This document shows positions 22,401 to 37,900 of a DNA stretch of 64,000 nucleotides, piece by piece. Location: the NCBI GenBank assembly GCA_037127315.1, contig JBBBDQ010000225.1, positions 2,087,501-2,151,500 of the forward strand. Reading direction: 5' to 3'. The position numbers and the translations under genes are program-made. Source of the stretch: Ascarosepion bandense. Its lineage: Eukaryota; Mollusca; Cephalopoda; Sepiida; Sepiidae. The notes beneath the pieces were generated by a model. That model did not search any database. It had not been told where the DNA came from and was given only the letters and a program-made list of their open reading frames with translations. Numbering within the stretch: position 1 is the stretch's first letter; the number at the start of each line of letters is the position of its first letter.

Positions 22401-25400
22401 ACCTGACTCTAAGTTACTTGTTCATTACTGCTGGTATTGAACTCAGAACTCTTTTGGGTCAAGTCACTGGAACTAACCAACATCTATATCCACTGGGCTA
22501 TGTGTCATTAAGGCCAACAACTGAGTTTCTGGGACTTATAAACCTAATGTTCACTTACCAATTTTTAACATGTTGCAATTTTTGACGGTAATGATTTTCT
22601 CTAGTATTTTTTACCGGTGTTCATATTGCAATATTTGATGTTTATAGCTTTTTGTCTAGTATTTTTTACCAGAGCTCATATTGCAATTTTTGACATTAAT
22701 GATTTTCTCTGCCAGTTCATATTACTATTGTATTCATCTCTATGCTTGGTCACCTTAGGAGAGTTTTGTAGCCTAGCATATGTGCTGATTCCTTAAGTTT
22801 ATGTAGTTTCCAGTGGCATTCTTTATCGATTATTTCAACTTCATTCCATTCTTTCTCCCTCCATGTATGGTTAGCTCCGCCTCATTTTTCTATCTCCCCT
22901 CATGTTATAGCCTTACGATGTTCTTGTAGTCTTACCTTAAGGGGATGGCCTGTTTCTCCTTTACATTTCTTTCCACAGCTACATGGAGGGGCGTACATAC
23001 AGTCCTTAGTCATGTCCTCCTATGTTTGGGTCTTACTCAGGAGAGGTACCTGCAAACTGTAGAATCACTTCTGAAGATAACTCATGACTACCAAAAGAGG
23101 CTTTGGACAAAGAATAAGAATGATATATCCCACTGATTGTTATAAAGGGTTTGGTTCGAAATTCGTAGCACCTGAAGATGACCGGAGTGTACAACGGCTG
23201 AAGCGTTGTACAAATGGCAGCCAAGATGAGGACCATAGTCCGAATAATATAAATATTGTAAAGAAAAATGTAATTGCAGAAATCAAAGTCCTTATCTTTT
23301 GAACAGGAATAAAGCTTTATTTCTTGTTTTCTCTTTAGGATGTGTTCCTGGTTCTCTCTTTTGAGAGAGCGGCTACTGACTTTTTGGCAATATGACTGGC
23401 TGATGACTGCAAATCATATTGAGGGCACTACTAGTTTGATAGGTTTTCTGATTGCTGCAGCCTGACTAATAGCAAGGGGCCCAAACTTTTTAATAGCTCT
23501 TAGATAGGCTATTCTGGTCAACAATCATATATCCATGTTCTTGCAGTGACATGCCACAGATAGGCATTCCTGCAAGCACTTCAGTCAACTCTGAAGCCCC
23601 ACTCTTTAAAAAAGATTTTATAATTTTCAACTTGGTGAAATATAAGAATAGAGAACCTGCATGCATATATGGGAGATTAAGGAAAAAAGGAAAAAAAAGC
23701 CTTTCTGTAAAATGGAATATAATAAAAAAACATGCAGTTTTAACTTAGGATGCATGTTTTGCAGGATATGTCAGGAGGAAAAATTATTGTATCCAAATTA
23801 AGGTATGTGACTAAATGGAATGATTGAGGTAATGACAGAACAAAGTACACAACAAAATTTCTCCTGGCAAATTATGAACCACAATGTAACATCTTAATTT
23901 GTTATTATAATAAGCAAATTTGTTTCCCTCCTATCACTGACAGTACATATATAAGTGTATTAAGGCAAATACAGGAAAAAAATCCTGGATTTCACTGCCT
24001 AATGACCCACAGGTAAAACTGCAGCAGCAGTAATTTTTGGATTTTTTTATTAACTGTTTTAGAAAAAAAGTTATACATACAAACAGAAATGAGATATCTG
24101 CCATCATTTTCTTTTATTTATTTAATTTTCCTTTTAGGTTGTTCAAGAATATGAAAGAGCAGTTATCTTCCGATTAGGAAGATTGCTTTCAGGTGGTGCC
24201 AAAGGGCCAGGTAAATCTTATGCTTTTCAACACTTGATATGAGAAATTAATGAAGAATTCTTTGTAAGAGTGCTGACTATTGAGTTGGCCTATCAGCTGC
24301 AGGAGTCAATACTCACTGTAATAACTAAATTATTGCTGTGTTCTATTTCTGTATCAGAATTTAAATAATAAAATGATTCTATTGTTTATACTATGCAAAC
24401 AAGGTAGCTATATTCAAGTTATAAACAGTCAAAATAATTTATCAAGTTTACATAAGACGGTTTATTTTGGTTACACTGCTGTTGGTTATGTGTTATTATT
24501 TTGATAGAAATTCACAAAGCATGTTCTTTGAGAATTTGAATTTAATTTGGTAGGTGATGAAAATATTCTTAGAATTTGTTTTTGTAAACTGGATTTTAAA
24601 AGTTATCTATTTATGGGTTATGAAAAGTTCAGTTGTATCCTTCACTTTAAGCAAGAATCTTATTTAACAACAAGGAAATCACTTTTCAAACACAAACAGT
24701 AACAACTTGCTACAAACTAAAAAAGAATTTTTGTTACTTGAGTTGTACAGATATACTCTTATAAATATACACTTATAAAAAGCATAATAGGCTGCAAGGG
24801 AAAACTTCCTAATTATGAACGTTTCAGTAAAAATAATGAGTGTTAATTTCTTTATTAGCAATCATATTATAATTGTGCTTGTTCCTTCCTTAGTTAGTTA
24901 CTTAGTTCGTCTGTCCATTATAACACAAGCTTTTCCTTCCACTCTATCTTTTTAAATGCTACTCTCCTTAGCCTTTCTCTCACCTTTGCCAAACGGAAGG
25001 GTAGTAAAGAGTGAGAGAGTAGGAGGAGAAAGTCTATAGCATTACCGTAGGAGCAGCAGCAGCTTAAACTGTGTGTATATTTGTGTGTACTGTACATTAT
25101 AGTAAAAATAGGTTTGTTATCATATCTCTCGATCTAATAACAAAATTTCTGACCTCTTTTCCACCATTGGCCATTACTCAGTTGGTCTTTTTCTGTTTAC
25201 AATGGACACAGAAGCCTTTAAGGTAACTTTAATTATTTAAAAAAAAATTTTTAATCCCTTCTAACATTTTTGAAATTTTGTCAGAAAGTTTTGTTTTGAT
25301 TTGAGTTAATGGCTAAAAAAACATGACTTTTTTACAATGGAAACGTAATGATTGCATTACCCACTTTTTTCAGTGACAAACACATTAATTTTGAAATTTT

Positions 25401-28400
25401 CGCAAAAATCAAATAATTGTTGGATTTTAATGAAACTATCAGTACTCATTCAGAAATGAATGAAATTATTTTTGAAATTATTATTTTTTAAAAATCTTGA
25501 TAAAAATATTTTTTTTACCTCTGTTACTCCCCCCCCCCTCCACGTAAATCCATGAAATCTTAATAAATTTTATATTGATGGTTAACTTTTGTTTTATTTG
25601 TTTAATGCAGGACTCATTGGGGAATATAAATCGTCTATTTTTTATTTTAAGTTTGCAATCATTATCCGAAAATCTTCTTCAAAGAGTAAAATAAAAATGC
25701 AATAAAACTGATATAATTTAATTTGATAAGCTTTTAATTGCTGGAATAAATAATAACTATTAAGGACATTATACTCTAAAGAAAAAAAAATTTTTGATTA
25801 ATAAAATGATTTTATTAAACTTTTCAATTTTAGATAGGCAATATAATCATCAGTTCTTAACTAAAAAGCCTACTCGCAATCAATTCTTTGAAGATTTTAA
25901 AAATATTTTTAAAACTTTATATATTATTAAATTATTTAATAATAATAATAAAAAAAAATGAAAACAATTCTTTTAAAATATTATTTTATTAATTTATTTT
26001 ATTTATTAAGACGTTACTATCATTTGTAGTATGACAAAGTAAAATTTTTTCAGGATATCATAATTATCCTTTTGTAGAAATTCTACAGGTTCCACTAGTA
26101 ATAATACTAATGCCTAAGTTTGTGTTTGCTTGCAATCCTGAAAGTTTATAAAATGGTTGTCTGTGTGTTATGTAAAATTGACAGCTTTGCCTACAACCCG
26201 CCCTGTACTGTACTGTTTATTGAACAGGATAAAGGTCTATCCCTTCTTTCCTGTGGCTTACTTATTTTTTTTCTTCTATGGCCTTGATGATTTAACCATC
26301 TTCACTATTTCATGTTCTGACTTATCAGTAGCTGCGACTTTTTATTTTGTGTGTACTGGGTTGGCCATTTTCTGATTGCTGCACCCCAACTGCTAGTAAG
26401 GAACCTAAACTCTTTGGTAACACTTAGAAAGGCAACTCTAATCAACAGTCACATAATACTGGGTATTTGCAGTGCTATGTTGTATATGGATAGGTGTCTC
26501 TGCATGTACTTCTGGAAGGCAACCCTGAGGCTACATTATGCTTTAGCCATAGCCATGTTCTGGTTAGTTTTCCTATAGCCAATGGATAGTGAAAATTATT
26601 TTGGCCTTTTTCTCCTTAAAAATGAATACAATCTTCTCATGACTGTTACAATAAAAAAATGAGTAAATCCATAAACAAAAGATCATCTACCTCTTCAACA
26701 TTTCTTTCTCCAATATCTATGGTATTCATATCAATTTCTGTAATGTCTTTTCTTTTGATATATTCTCCAGACATTTTAGTGCTATGTGAAGCTTATTTCT
26801 ATCTCTACCAATTAATTCTCTGTTCCAGGTGATCTTCTGCTTTGTTGAACAGATTCTAGGATTCATATACCTGGCCTTGGTGTTTTGCAGTTGGGGAAAA
26901 TTTTCCAGTGTTAAGAGAACTGTCTCTTGAGTCATTGAATGATTCTTTTATGTGCTTTCAATTTTATTTATTGAATTTTGTTAGCTATCACTTCAGTTAT
27001 CACTCCCCTTCTCAGGACTGTAACATAATAGCCAAAATATCTGACAGTGTTGAAATGGCTCACTATCTACTTTCATCTGCAAATATCTTTGTGTTTGATT
27101 TAATGCTCATCATGTCAATGCTTAATCATTTTAATATTGCCAGTATTCAGACTTTTAATTCTTCCATTGTTCAGTCTCTCAGTTAAATAGTAGATTTCTT
27201 TAATAATTCTGGTCAATATGCTTCTTTACATGATTTGCTTCTTACACCTATTCTGGTTTCTGTCAAACATCCTAATTCTGTCCTCTTGGAAATTTGCATC
27301 ACACTGTTGATATTTCTTTTGATTCACTTATTAGACATGGACCCTCTATTCACAAAACTTCTTTTTGTTATGAGTCTACTGATTGGGTTTCATTTTATGA
27401 TTTTTATTTTTGTGAGATGCCCTTTCAAGTGAGATTTTTAAACTTTCTATTGAAAATTATGTCACTGAGGTGTCTTTTTGGGTAAAAGTCAATATCAGTG
27501 CTTGTGTATCTTCTTGAAATAGTTAAATGAAGGCACAATATTTTATTTTTTTCACACCTACCTGTTCAGCTACTGTAAGCCATAGGAATCATTTTTTTTT
27601 TTTACTCTTGACTCATCTGGAGTATCTTTGCCTGACTTTCCAATTAGAACTGAGTTTCTACTCTGTTTTGCATATTACTCTATGATTTCTGCTATTATCT
27701 CTAAACTGGATCCCCATAAAGCATGCTGACTTGATGGTATCTCTGCAATTGTCCTTAAGAGATGTATTCCTGAATTGACTCCTGTTCTTTCTAAACTCTA
27801 CAATAACTGCCTTGCTGCTTCTTGCTTGTGGGAAATCCTCTTTTGTTGTTCCTGTATTTAAAAACTTAGGTGAACTGTCTGATCTATTGAACTATCAACC
27901 TATTAGTCTTCTACCTCTTTTTAGCAAAGTTCTAGAGGCCCTAATCATTTCTGAATTGTTTAAACATCTCCCATCACAGGTTTTTTTTTTTTTTTTTTTT
28001 TTTTTCAGATAAATATAATGGTCACAGTAAGAGATGTATGAGAATAATTTTTAATTATTGCTAAGGTTGAAGAGGCAATACAATAATTATTTGATTCTTA
28101 CTACTACTAAATATGAAATAATCCTCTAGGATAACATGTGCTCCCTTTATCATTTTAGTTTGTTTTAAATTGTTACTGCTTGTGTTTGAAAAGTGTTTTC
28201 TTTGTGCATTTATTTAATGTATTTTGTTTTTCCATTTCCCTTTTTTAGAAATATATTTACTATTTGTTTTTGGATTTTTATGGTGTATTTCCTAAATGAT
28301 AACATCTATAAATCATGAACCATTTTTATTGACACCAACAGTTAGCTACAATGAGCAATATTACTTTTGTTTTTCTAGGTCAGTTGTTGATGTGATAAGC

Positions 28401-31400
28401 GTTATTACCTAAAAGTTTGTCAAGCTTTAGATAAGAATGATGAAGCTCAGGCTGTTGTTTTAGATATCTTAAAGGAATTTGACAGAGCTTGGTATGCTGG
28501 TCTTCTTCACAAGTTGAAGGGTTATGCTATTTTTAGCCAAATTCATCTTTCTTGGTAAATTACAAACATAAAGTAGAAAGATCATATTGAATCAGCTGTT
28601 AAGTTTATTGCCAGAATATTTGGTTTACTGTGTTGTGCTAGATAATTTTTACTCACCAGAATCTGTCTTGCGTCTACTGTTCATTGAGTGAATATTGTTA
28701 CTTCTGGTCTGGTTCTTCTGATATATATTTAGAGATTCTAAATATAATCCAAAGAAGAATCTGCAATGTTAAAAACCAGTCATCTTGGCTTCAGTTACTT
28801 TCCTACTATGTTAATGTAGCTGTCCTGTGCCTTTTCTATAAATATTTTCATGGTGACTGTTCTGATAAGCTTTCCTCTTTAGTACCTTCACTTTACGAAT
28901 ATAAGCACAGTCAATACTAGATTGGCAGTCCTTTTACAATTGAAATTGCTAGATGTAACCATTACTTCTATGCTATGTTTTTTCTCACACTTCTTGAAAC
29001 TCTGTTACAGTTTCTTATTCTCCAGTCAACTTGTTATAAATCCTGGGGACCAACAGAATATAGTTGAACTTGAAAAGAATTTATTCCTGTCAAAGGTGAA
29101 AAAGAAAACATGCGATGATTTCAATTGAAACTGGAATGCAGAAAACTTTTAAAAAGTTTAGTGTCAAAAATGCCAGTTTTCAAGATCACAAAATATAAAA
29201 CAATGGAATGCAGTCTGATACCTGCAGAATATAATTTAATTAAATTATTCAGTCAGAAGTGAAATAATTCAGAAATATAAACAATGAGGAAAGAAATTAA
29301 TTATATTTTAGTAAGCCAACAAAAATATGGTTTTTTGGTGTCAGAAACGATAACAAATATGCAGACCTTGCATTAGCATGTCAAAGTTGGAAAAAGTTTG
29401 AACAATAGAATAAACAAGAATGTGATGACATCAACATGCAACTGGCCAAAGACAACAATTGGTGAGTATACCTAACCAGGAATGATGTAATTAGATGAAG
29501 CTCAACAGGGACTGGACTTATATATAAGACTGGGTTTTCCCAAGTCAAGGAAGAGACAAAGCCAGGGATTCAAAGAGAAACAGGGAAGACAACTCCAGCA
29601 GTCACTACTTCATATGTGCATGCTTCCTCTAACTATACACACAACCATCACTGAAGAGAATAAACAGAATAAGTTAATATTCATGTTGGTCGTTGATGTC
29701 AGGGTGATTGTGTGTCGGCAGCAGCAGTATATACCAAACTTAAATGATATGTAACAAACTTTGATCTTGAAATATTTAAATGTAATGTTCCTCTTCATTT
29801 TCTGTCTTCTTTAATCCTGTCCTGTTATTGTCCTGTGTTCATTATAAGGATTTTTCTCGGGTTCTTTCACTCTCAGTAAATCCTTGTGCCTTAGTGTCTT
29901 TATCACCTTGCTTTGGGTGAAATGCTTAAGAAAAAAAAAAGATAATTTATTTCTTACCCAAATTCATGTTTCTTACTTAATGAAGATAACTAAAGCTGAA
30001 TTTTAAAAATAAGTACTTTTGCCCTTTATTTCCAATCAAGTCGTTTGTGACCTTCCTAAATGAGTGAATTTATTAATAGTTCTTAAATTGCTATTTATAA
30101 AATTTGAATTTAGTTTAGTTAGCTCACAGCTTGGTAGTAAAGAAAAATAAACAATATTAATTTTTTTTTCTCATTGTATATTTTGAAAAATCTACCAGTA
30201 TTATAACATGCCATATAATGGCATTTTTATCAATGGAGTCAATGTGCCAGTGAGTGAGAGACAAATAGTGTCAGTTGCAACTTTACATTGAGTCACACTG
30301 AAGATACAGGGGTGCTTTTAAAATTTTTGTCATCGAATGGATTTAGATTAAATTAGATATCGCCACTAATTTGCTAAATAATTTGTATACCATGATGAAA
30401 AATTGCTCCAAAGTGCTAAAAACAAAATTTTATCATCTAAATGTTTGTTATTATTAAGAGTAAGGACCAGAGGGTTTTTTTTATTATCATTAAATTATAC
30501 TTTTACATTATTTTCAGAGCATTAAAAACTTTGATTTTTTTCTTTTTTTAAAATCATATCACCCCGAGCAAGGCTATAACACCACTGATGCGCAGGGGGC
30601 TACGTAAGAGTGAAAAGATTGGAAAAGAGAAAGCTGGAAACCACATCCTAAACAGGGAACAAGGGATGAGCCTCTTCACCTGTTCAATAGATGTGGATAG
30701 AGTGTAAACCGGGCGATAGTTTAGTCTATCTACTCCAATTGAAAAAAAAAAATAAAGAAAAAAGAAAAGTAAAAAAATTGGAAAAGAGAAAGCCGGAAAC
30801 CACATCCTAAGCAGGGAACAAGGGATGAGCCTCTTCGCCTGTTCAACAGATGTGGGTGGAGTGTGAACTGGGCAATAACAAAATATCTACACTTAACTTA
30901 GTTTCATATTTATAGTAGAGTCTAGAATACATCAACTATACCAACGGTGCAGAGAAGTAACAAAGCACCTAAAAAGTACACGCACATAAACTCTAATATA
31001 ACCAACCAATATTTACTTATCCTTAAACTAAATAAATAATGACAAACACAAATATAAAATAAAACAATATTTATCCCCAAACATGGCAAATGCTTATAGG
31101 CTCTAATATAAACAATCAATATTTACCCATCCCTGATCCAAGTAAATCCTTCTAGGCTCCAATATAAACAATCAATTTTTACCCATCCCTGATCCAAGTA
31201 AATCCTTCTAGGCTCCAATATAAACAATCAATATTTACCCATCCCTGATCCAAGTAAATCCTTCTAGGCTCCAATATAAACAATCAATTTTTACCCATCC
31301 CTGATCCAAGTAAATCCTTCTAGGCTCCAATATAAACAATCAATTTTTACCCATCCCTGATCCAAGTAAATCCTTCTAGGCTCCAATATAAACAATCAAT

Positions 31401-34400
31401 TTTTACCTATCCCTGATCCAAGTAAATCCTTCTAGGCTCCAATAAAAACAATCAATTTTTACCTATCCCTGATCCAAGTAAATCCTTCTAGGCTCCAATA
31501 TAAACAATCAATATTTACTTATCTCCAGGCCAAGTAAATTCTTTAAACTTAAATGAAAAAGACAGATTTCTACATTAAATAACCCTACAGAAGTTGAGAC
31601 ACTGTAAAATCCACATCCCCAAACACAAATTAGTAATCAATCAAAGTGAATCCTAATTTGACAAAACAAAAAAAATTATGTTGAGGTAAAGTTTTTTAAA
31701 AATTCTTAAAATTCTTCTTTTTTTTTTCTTTTTTTGTCAGGCCAAAGATTAGTGTAGGAAATTTTAGCATCTTTTTACAGTGAAAAAATGCATTGATTAC
31801 AAATGTTGCAAAACAAATAATTGTTGGATTTTAATGAAACTTTCAGGACTTATTCACAAATGAATTAAATTATTTTAGAATGACTTTTTATTATTTTATA
31901 AAATACTGGTAAAATTTTTTTTTTAAAGAGAATTATATTGTGATGACGGAAGGCTAAAAATAATTGGTTCTAAAATCAGTGATGTTATTGATTTCAAAAG
32001 GAAAAATCTTACCAGACAATTTAAATTAATTTTGAAATACAGCAAAGTATTTTGCTTATTGGAAATATTAAATTTATTCTATTAGCTTGAAATTAAAACT
32101 AAAAAATAAACTTTAAGATTTTTCATTTTTAAAAATTCATTTTGAACCTTAGGTATTGAAAACATGTGTAACATAGCTGACCTTATTCAGCATTATATTG
32201 CTGTTGTTTTTATTTTTATTACAATTATTTTTATATATACCATATTGTATTATCAGTTTTGCTAGGAAAGGAGATGTGGTTTATATGATCATGGTTGTAA
32301 ATTGTATAAGATTCTAAGAAAAAAAAAAGTGCATCCATAAAAATATATGAATATGAAAATGCTTAAATCTGTTTTAATTACAGTAATTTTGACAATACCA
32401 GTTTGCATTATATACAAATCTTTCCAAAAACAATAACATAGTTTAAAAAATAAGAGTTTTGGCCTATATGGTACCAAATTTCACAGGGAATTCAAATTGG
32501 ATGAGTCTGCAGTTTGTAGACTCAATTTGTCATGTTTTCATTGACTCATATGAAGGGAGATACAGATTTTAATGCATAGTGATGCTGAAAATCAGGTTTA
32601 TAGACATCATGAAACACTACAAGAAAGTAGCGTCAAATTTCTATGTTTAGTGACATTCATTATGATCAGTACTTAGTGTTAAATATTAGGCATTAACAAT
32701 GAACACTTTTCAGGAAGAATATTAGCTGATAGATAGTTTCTAGTTCACAATTGTATGCAAAAATGAGAGAATTTATTTGCCCACCCACTCAAGCAGAATA
32801 TGATACAAAACCATATTCAAAGTGGGAATCAATGCATACATGCATTTTAATAAGAAATTGCTCATCTCCCTTGGCATTACCATTTTGGAAAGTGCACTTG
32901 TGCTGAACTTCAAATCCAATCATGAATAGTTAGGAAAAATTGTGAAGGGACTTATTAAGTCAGAAAAATCCAGCTTATTTTTTCAGTCTTGGAAGAAATT
33001 CATTTGTAGTGAAATAAGGTAACCTCATTTTTAATTTGGAAGGTTCTGTAAGATAATTTTAACAATTTGTATTGTATTCACTCTTAAAGGAACAATATTG
33101 AACTAAATAACAACCTCATCCCATCATTGATCACCTTATATAACACCTCCCAATGTCCTTCATTTTGATGAGTGAGTTTCAACAGGTATAATGAAAGTTT
33201 TTGATTCGTAATTTTGAAGTGGTTATGATCAACCAAAAGGACAGAATCATAAAATCCATAATAGAACAAAGACAATTGTGCATGTACAATGACAAAGCAT
33301 ATACATATCTTCATCCCGTGACATGTACGTATTTTGGAATATTATGTGATTTCACCAGCTACACCTGGAAAGATAACAATGACACATGTAAAAGCAACCC
33401 CAATTCCAAACACAAATTGCAAAAATTAATAAACACCAAAGCAAAAGCAATATGCGACATGATTTGAAAGATATTGGGGGTGGCAATAGCAAACCTTCAA
33501 AACATCTAATTCACAATAACACAAAGATCACAAACAAAAAGAACATGGAAAATATCTTGACAGAAAACTTTTCACAGAACTCCTAGTCAAAATCCAAAAC
33601 TTTCAAGTCAACACACCAAATGAAGAAAAAAAATCAGCTTCCAGTTGGAAAATACAGAAAACCAGAACCAAGTATTCAGCAAACCAAAATGAAAATAGTC
33701 ATTGGCCAAAACTCACAATACAGCTTATGACACTAACAAAATCCACTGCCAGTTTTTTAAACAATTATCTAAATTTTCCCTAAATTATTACAAATTTACA
33801 ATTTATGAATCCATGTTAAATTTTACAATATGTGAAAACAAGCCACTTTTATTCTCATGCCCAAACTTAAGAAACATTATACAGACCCAATAAGTTATCG
33901 ACCAATTGTTTTGTTATGTTTATAAAACATTTGAAAGAATGGTAAAGTAGAAACTAATATCGTTCCTTGAGACCAATAATTTAATCACAAAATACCAGTT
34001 AGACGTCACTAATAAGAAACCCTATAGATCATCTAGTCTGCTTGAAAACCTTTATAAAAAACACTTAGTCACAATAGTTTTTGACTTGAAAAGGAAGTAT
34101 GTCTGTATCTTGAAATATAGCATAATGAGAGACATAAAAAAATTTAAACTGAAAGGCAGGTTTCAAATTTTTATCAATAATTTTTATCTAATATCCTGTG
34201 TACTTCAAAATACCTAAAAATCAACTACACTAAAAAATTTATTTGTAACCTCCAGAGTTTATACAATTTGCATTTGGTCCATTTAATATGGGAAATATGC
34301 ATGTATCTCTCTTGATTTGTGAAAAAATTTACAATGAAGGATCAAGTAACATTTGCATGTCCTATTTATTCAGATCGGTATTTTCCTTTGTACATAATGC

Positions 34401-34896
34401 AACAACTTGCATTACAGTTATGAATGACCATAAACACTGATACTACTCCTGAATATACATTGTTGACCCCTTAAAGCTTCTTTGTAAAAATGAAACAAAT
34501 TGTAGGTTATTTCTTTTGCATGCCACTATTCTCTCAATATTCAAATATATTTTAATACAAATGTGTTTTTGATTTTCAATATGTTTAAGCTAAGTTTAAG
34601 GATTACTCCATAAAAAATAAATTGAATACACTATAATGATTCACTTATTAATTCTGATGAGCTGTAATTCTTTATGTTATCCTCTCTATTATGACAAAAA
34701 CTGTTGTGTATTTATTTGTGTGTATGTATATACACACAAATAAATACGCACTCATGATAAGAAAGACAATAGCGAAGAAGAGTCAGCTCAATTCATTCAC
34801 TTTACTACCAGTTATGAAAGCTCTTGCTGTGTGTTTGCTCTTTAACAGTGACTCATTATTTTGATTTTTGCAATAATTATGTCATTGAGTAGTGAA

Positions 34897-34950
<54 letters not shown>

Positions 34951-37900
34951 TTTCTATTAAAATAAATGCCATTGTTTATTTATTTGTGTGTGTGTGTGTG
35001 TGTGTGTTTTCCTCCTGTCACATTCAGGGGTATGGGTTATTTTCTTGTTTTTTTTTTTTTGTTTTTTTTTCTTATGTCAATGTAAGATACCCAGTAGTAG
35101 GTACATCAATATATATGTTGCTGTCATTTTAGATGGCGTATTAATATAAATATTTTGCTATCATTTTTAACGGAAAGGGCCCACTTTTTTTTTTTTTTTT
35201 TTTTTTTTTATAAGCGTTTCACCCCGAGCAAGGCATGTCACTGCCACTACTGTGCAGGGGGCTACGTAGAGTGGAGAAAGGCTGATTAAATATAGGAAAT
35301 GACAGAGGGTGGGTGATAGGCGGGTAAGGATACCGAGAATGAGGGTTGGGTAGATGAGAGTGTTGTGAGAATAATTGGGAGTTAGTGTGATAGGAGGTGT
35401 CTATTGACCCTACATTTAAACACCTGGAGATTGTAACTGTCGGGAAAGCAGACTTGTGGAAGGGAGTTCCACAGGCGGGAAGCGCGAGAAAAGAAGCTGT
35501 TGGAGTAGAATTTACGGTTACATCTTATTTGTTTAACTGTAAAAGGGTGGGACCTAGTTGCTAATCTACTATCTCGTGTAAATTCGTGCTTAGGCGGCAC
35601 CAGTGATCTAAGCTCATCGGAGCAGAAGCCATGAAAGTACTTGTAGAAGAGGCACAGGGAAGCCACATCACGCCGGTGTGAGAGCGGCTGCAGCTGGTCT
35701 GCCAAGTCAGTATCAACCACGTTACAGATCCTCCTTTGTATTTTGTCAAGAAGCCCAAGGAGAGCAGCAGGGGCACCCGACCAGATATGGCAGCAATATT
35801 CAATATACAGGCGGATGGTAGATTTGTATATGTGCAGATTATAGATTCAGGTGGGAAAAATTTCCGGGCCCTGCACAGGGAGCCCACTTTCATAGCAGCA
35901 GATTTGGCAATGGATTCAATATAGTCATTCCATTTGAGGTCCGCCGAGAGTGTAAGGCCAAGGAGGCGTAGTATTTTACTCTCTGGGAGGCTAGCCTGTC
36001 CCATGCTAATGGGAGGTAGATGTGATTGTCTATGGTGATTAGTTGATAACAGCTTTGTTTTGGAGGCATTGAAATTTACCAACCATTTCCTACCCCAGGT
36101 CACTACGAATTGGAGGTCCCTTTCAAGTACGGCAGTGAGGTTCACTTTGTCGTCCAGACCTGGTTTCTGATCGATGCGGGAGTAGATTGTTGTGTCGTCG
36201 GCATACATGCCAACTTGGGATCTAATGGTGTCGGGGAGATCATTAATATAGATCAGAAAGAGCGTGGGACCTAGGATAGAACCTTGAGGGACGCCTGCGT
36301 TCGTCTGGTAGTTTTGGGAGGCATGCCCATTTAATACCACCTTCAATGTGCGGTTAGAGAGGAAAGACTGGATGAGGTCAAACAGATGTCCAGTTATCCC
36401 ATAGCTCCGCAGTTTGCACAAGAGGCCAGCATGCCAGACCCTGTCGAATGCTTTGGAGATATCCAAGGCAACGGTTCGGGTTTCACCATTCTTGTCAAGT
36501 GCCTGGTATATGTATTTGGTAATGGTCGTTAGCATATCAGCAGTAGACCTGGTGAAGCGAAACCCATACTGTTTGTCAGAGAGAAGCCCGTTGGCCATAA
36601 GATGCTGAATCACCTTGGCGTTGATAATGGCTTCGAAAACTTTGCCAAAGATTGGAAGGAGATTAATAGGACGGTAATTGGCGGGGTCTGAGGGTTCACC
36701 AGAATTCTTAAATATAGGTACTATGCAGGAGGACTTCCAACAGGCAGGAAAGCAGGAAGCAGATAGGCAGAGGTTATAGAGTTTAGAGAGGACAGAGGAG
36801 AGTTCTGGGGCACATTTCTTCAGTACTATGACTGGGATTCCGTCACCGCCGCTCGCTTTGTGTGGGTCAAGTTGCGCAATTATCTTGGCGACCAGCGAGG
36901 GTGTAATGTGGACGTTATTTAGTTGAGCCTTAGTTCTGGGTGGGAAGTCTGGTGTAGGTATTCCTAACGAGTCCAGTGTCGAATTGGTTGAGAATCTACG
37001 GGCAAAGCATTCAGCCTTGTCGGCTGGGGAGGTGAGAACTTCAAATTCATTGATTAGTGGGGGTATTGAAGTCTTGTTCCTGCTGAGCACGCTTTTGCAG
37101 AGATGCCAGTAATCTTTGGAGCCAAACTTAGAGGATGCTATGCGTTGCCTAATTCTGGTAGCAAACGCCCTCTTGGCTTCGTTCAGTACTTTTTTACACT
37201 TGTTCCGTGCTGAGGTGAAAAGGCGCCTGTTTTGGTTTGACGAGCATCTTCGATAAAGCCGGAAGAAATGGTTCCGGTGGGCAATAGCGGCCGAGCAAGC
37301 GGGTGAGAACCAGGGGGACGAATTTGGTTTTAGTTGGAATTTTCTGGCAGGGATAAAAGCATCGATGCCAGCCTTAACCCAAGAGGAGACTTCGGAGGCA
37401 CAGTCTTCGACAGGAAGATCAAAGACGTTGTTCCAGGGGACGTCGCAGAGGAAGTCCCTGAACGAGTCCCAGTCGGCTCTTTGGTAGCAGTATGATATTC
37501 TGCTGGTCTGGTTTTCTTGGGTAGAGTTAGTGTGGATTGATATGTTTACGGAGACTACGGCGTGGTCAGAGTTTTCGAGGGGGCAGAGTTGCCTGGTAGT
37601 GCAGGAGTCTGGGATGGAGGTAAAACAAAGGTCGAGTAAAGAGTCCCTTCCGTTAGGGTTTTTAGAGAAACGCGTGGGGAAGTCTACCACTTGCGTTAGA
37701 GCTTGGGCTATTGAAAAGTGTATGGTGCGGATCCCAGCAAGGTCGGTGGCTGAGTTTTCAAGCCACTTGGTGTGGTGGGCGTTAAAATCACCAAACACAA
37801 ATATATGGGCAGATGGGTGAGAAGAAATGGCCCTGTCGATGTTAGTAGAGATGCAATCAAGTAATGTACAGTCAGAAGAGGAGGGGGAGCGGTAGAGGAA

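Noticed and set aside
31099..31546. CRISPR-like array
   Set aside because: Units are contiguous 56-bp tandem repeats without unique spacers, in a eukaryotic intron.
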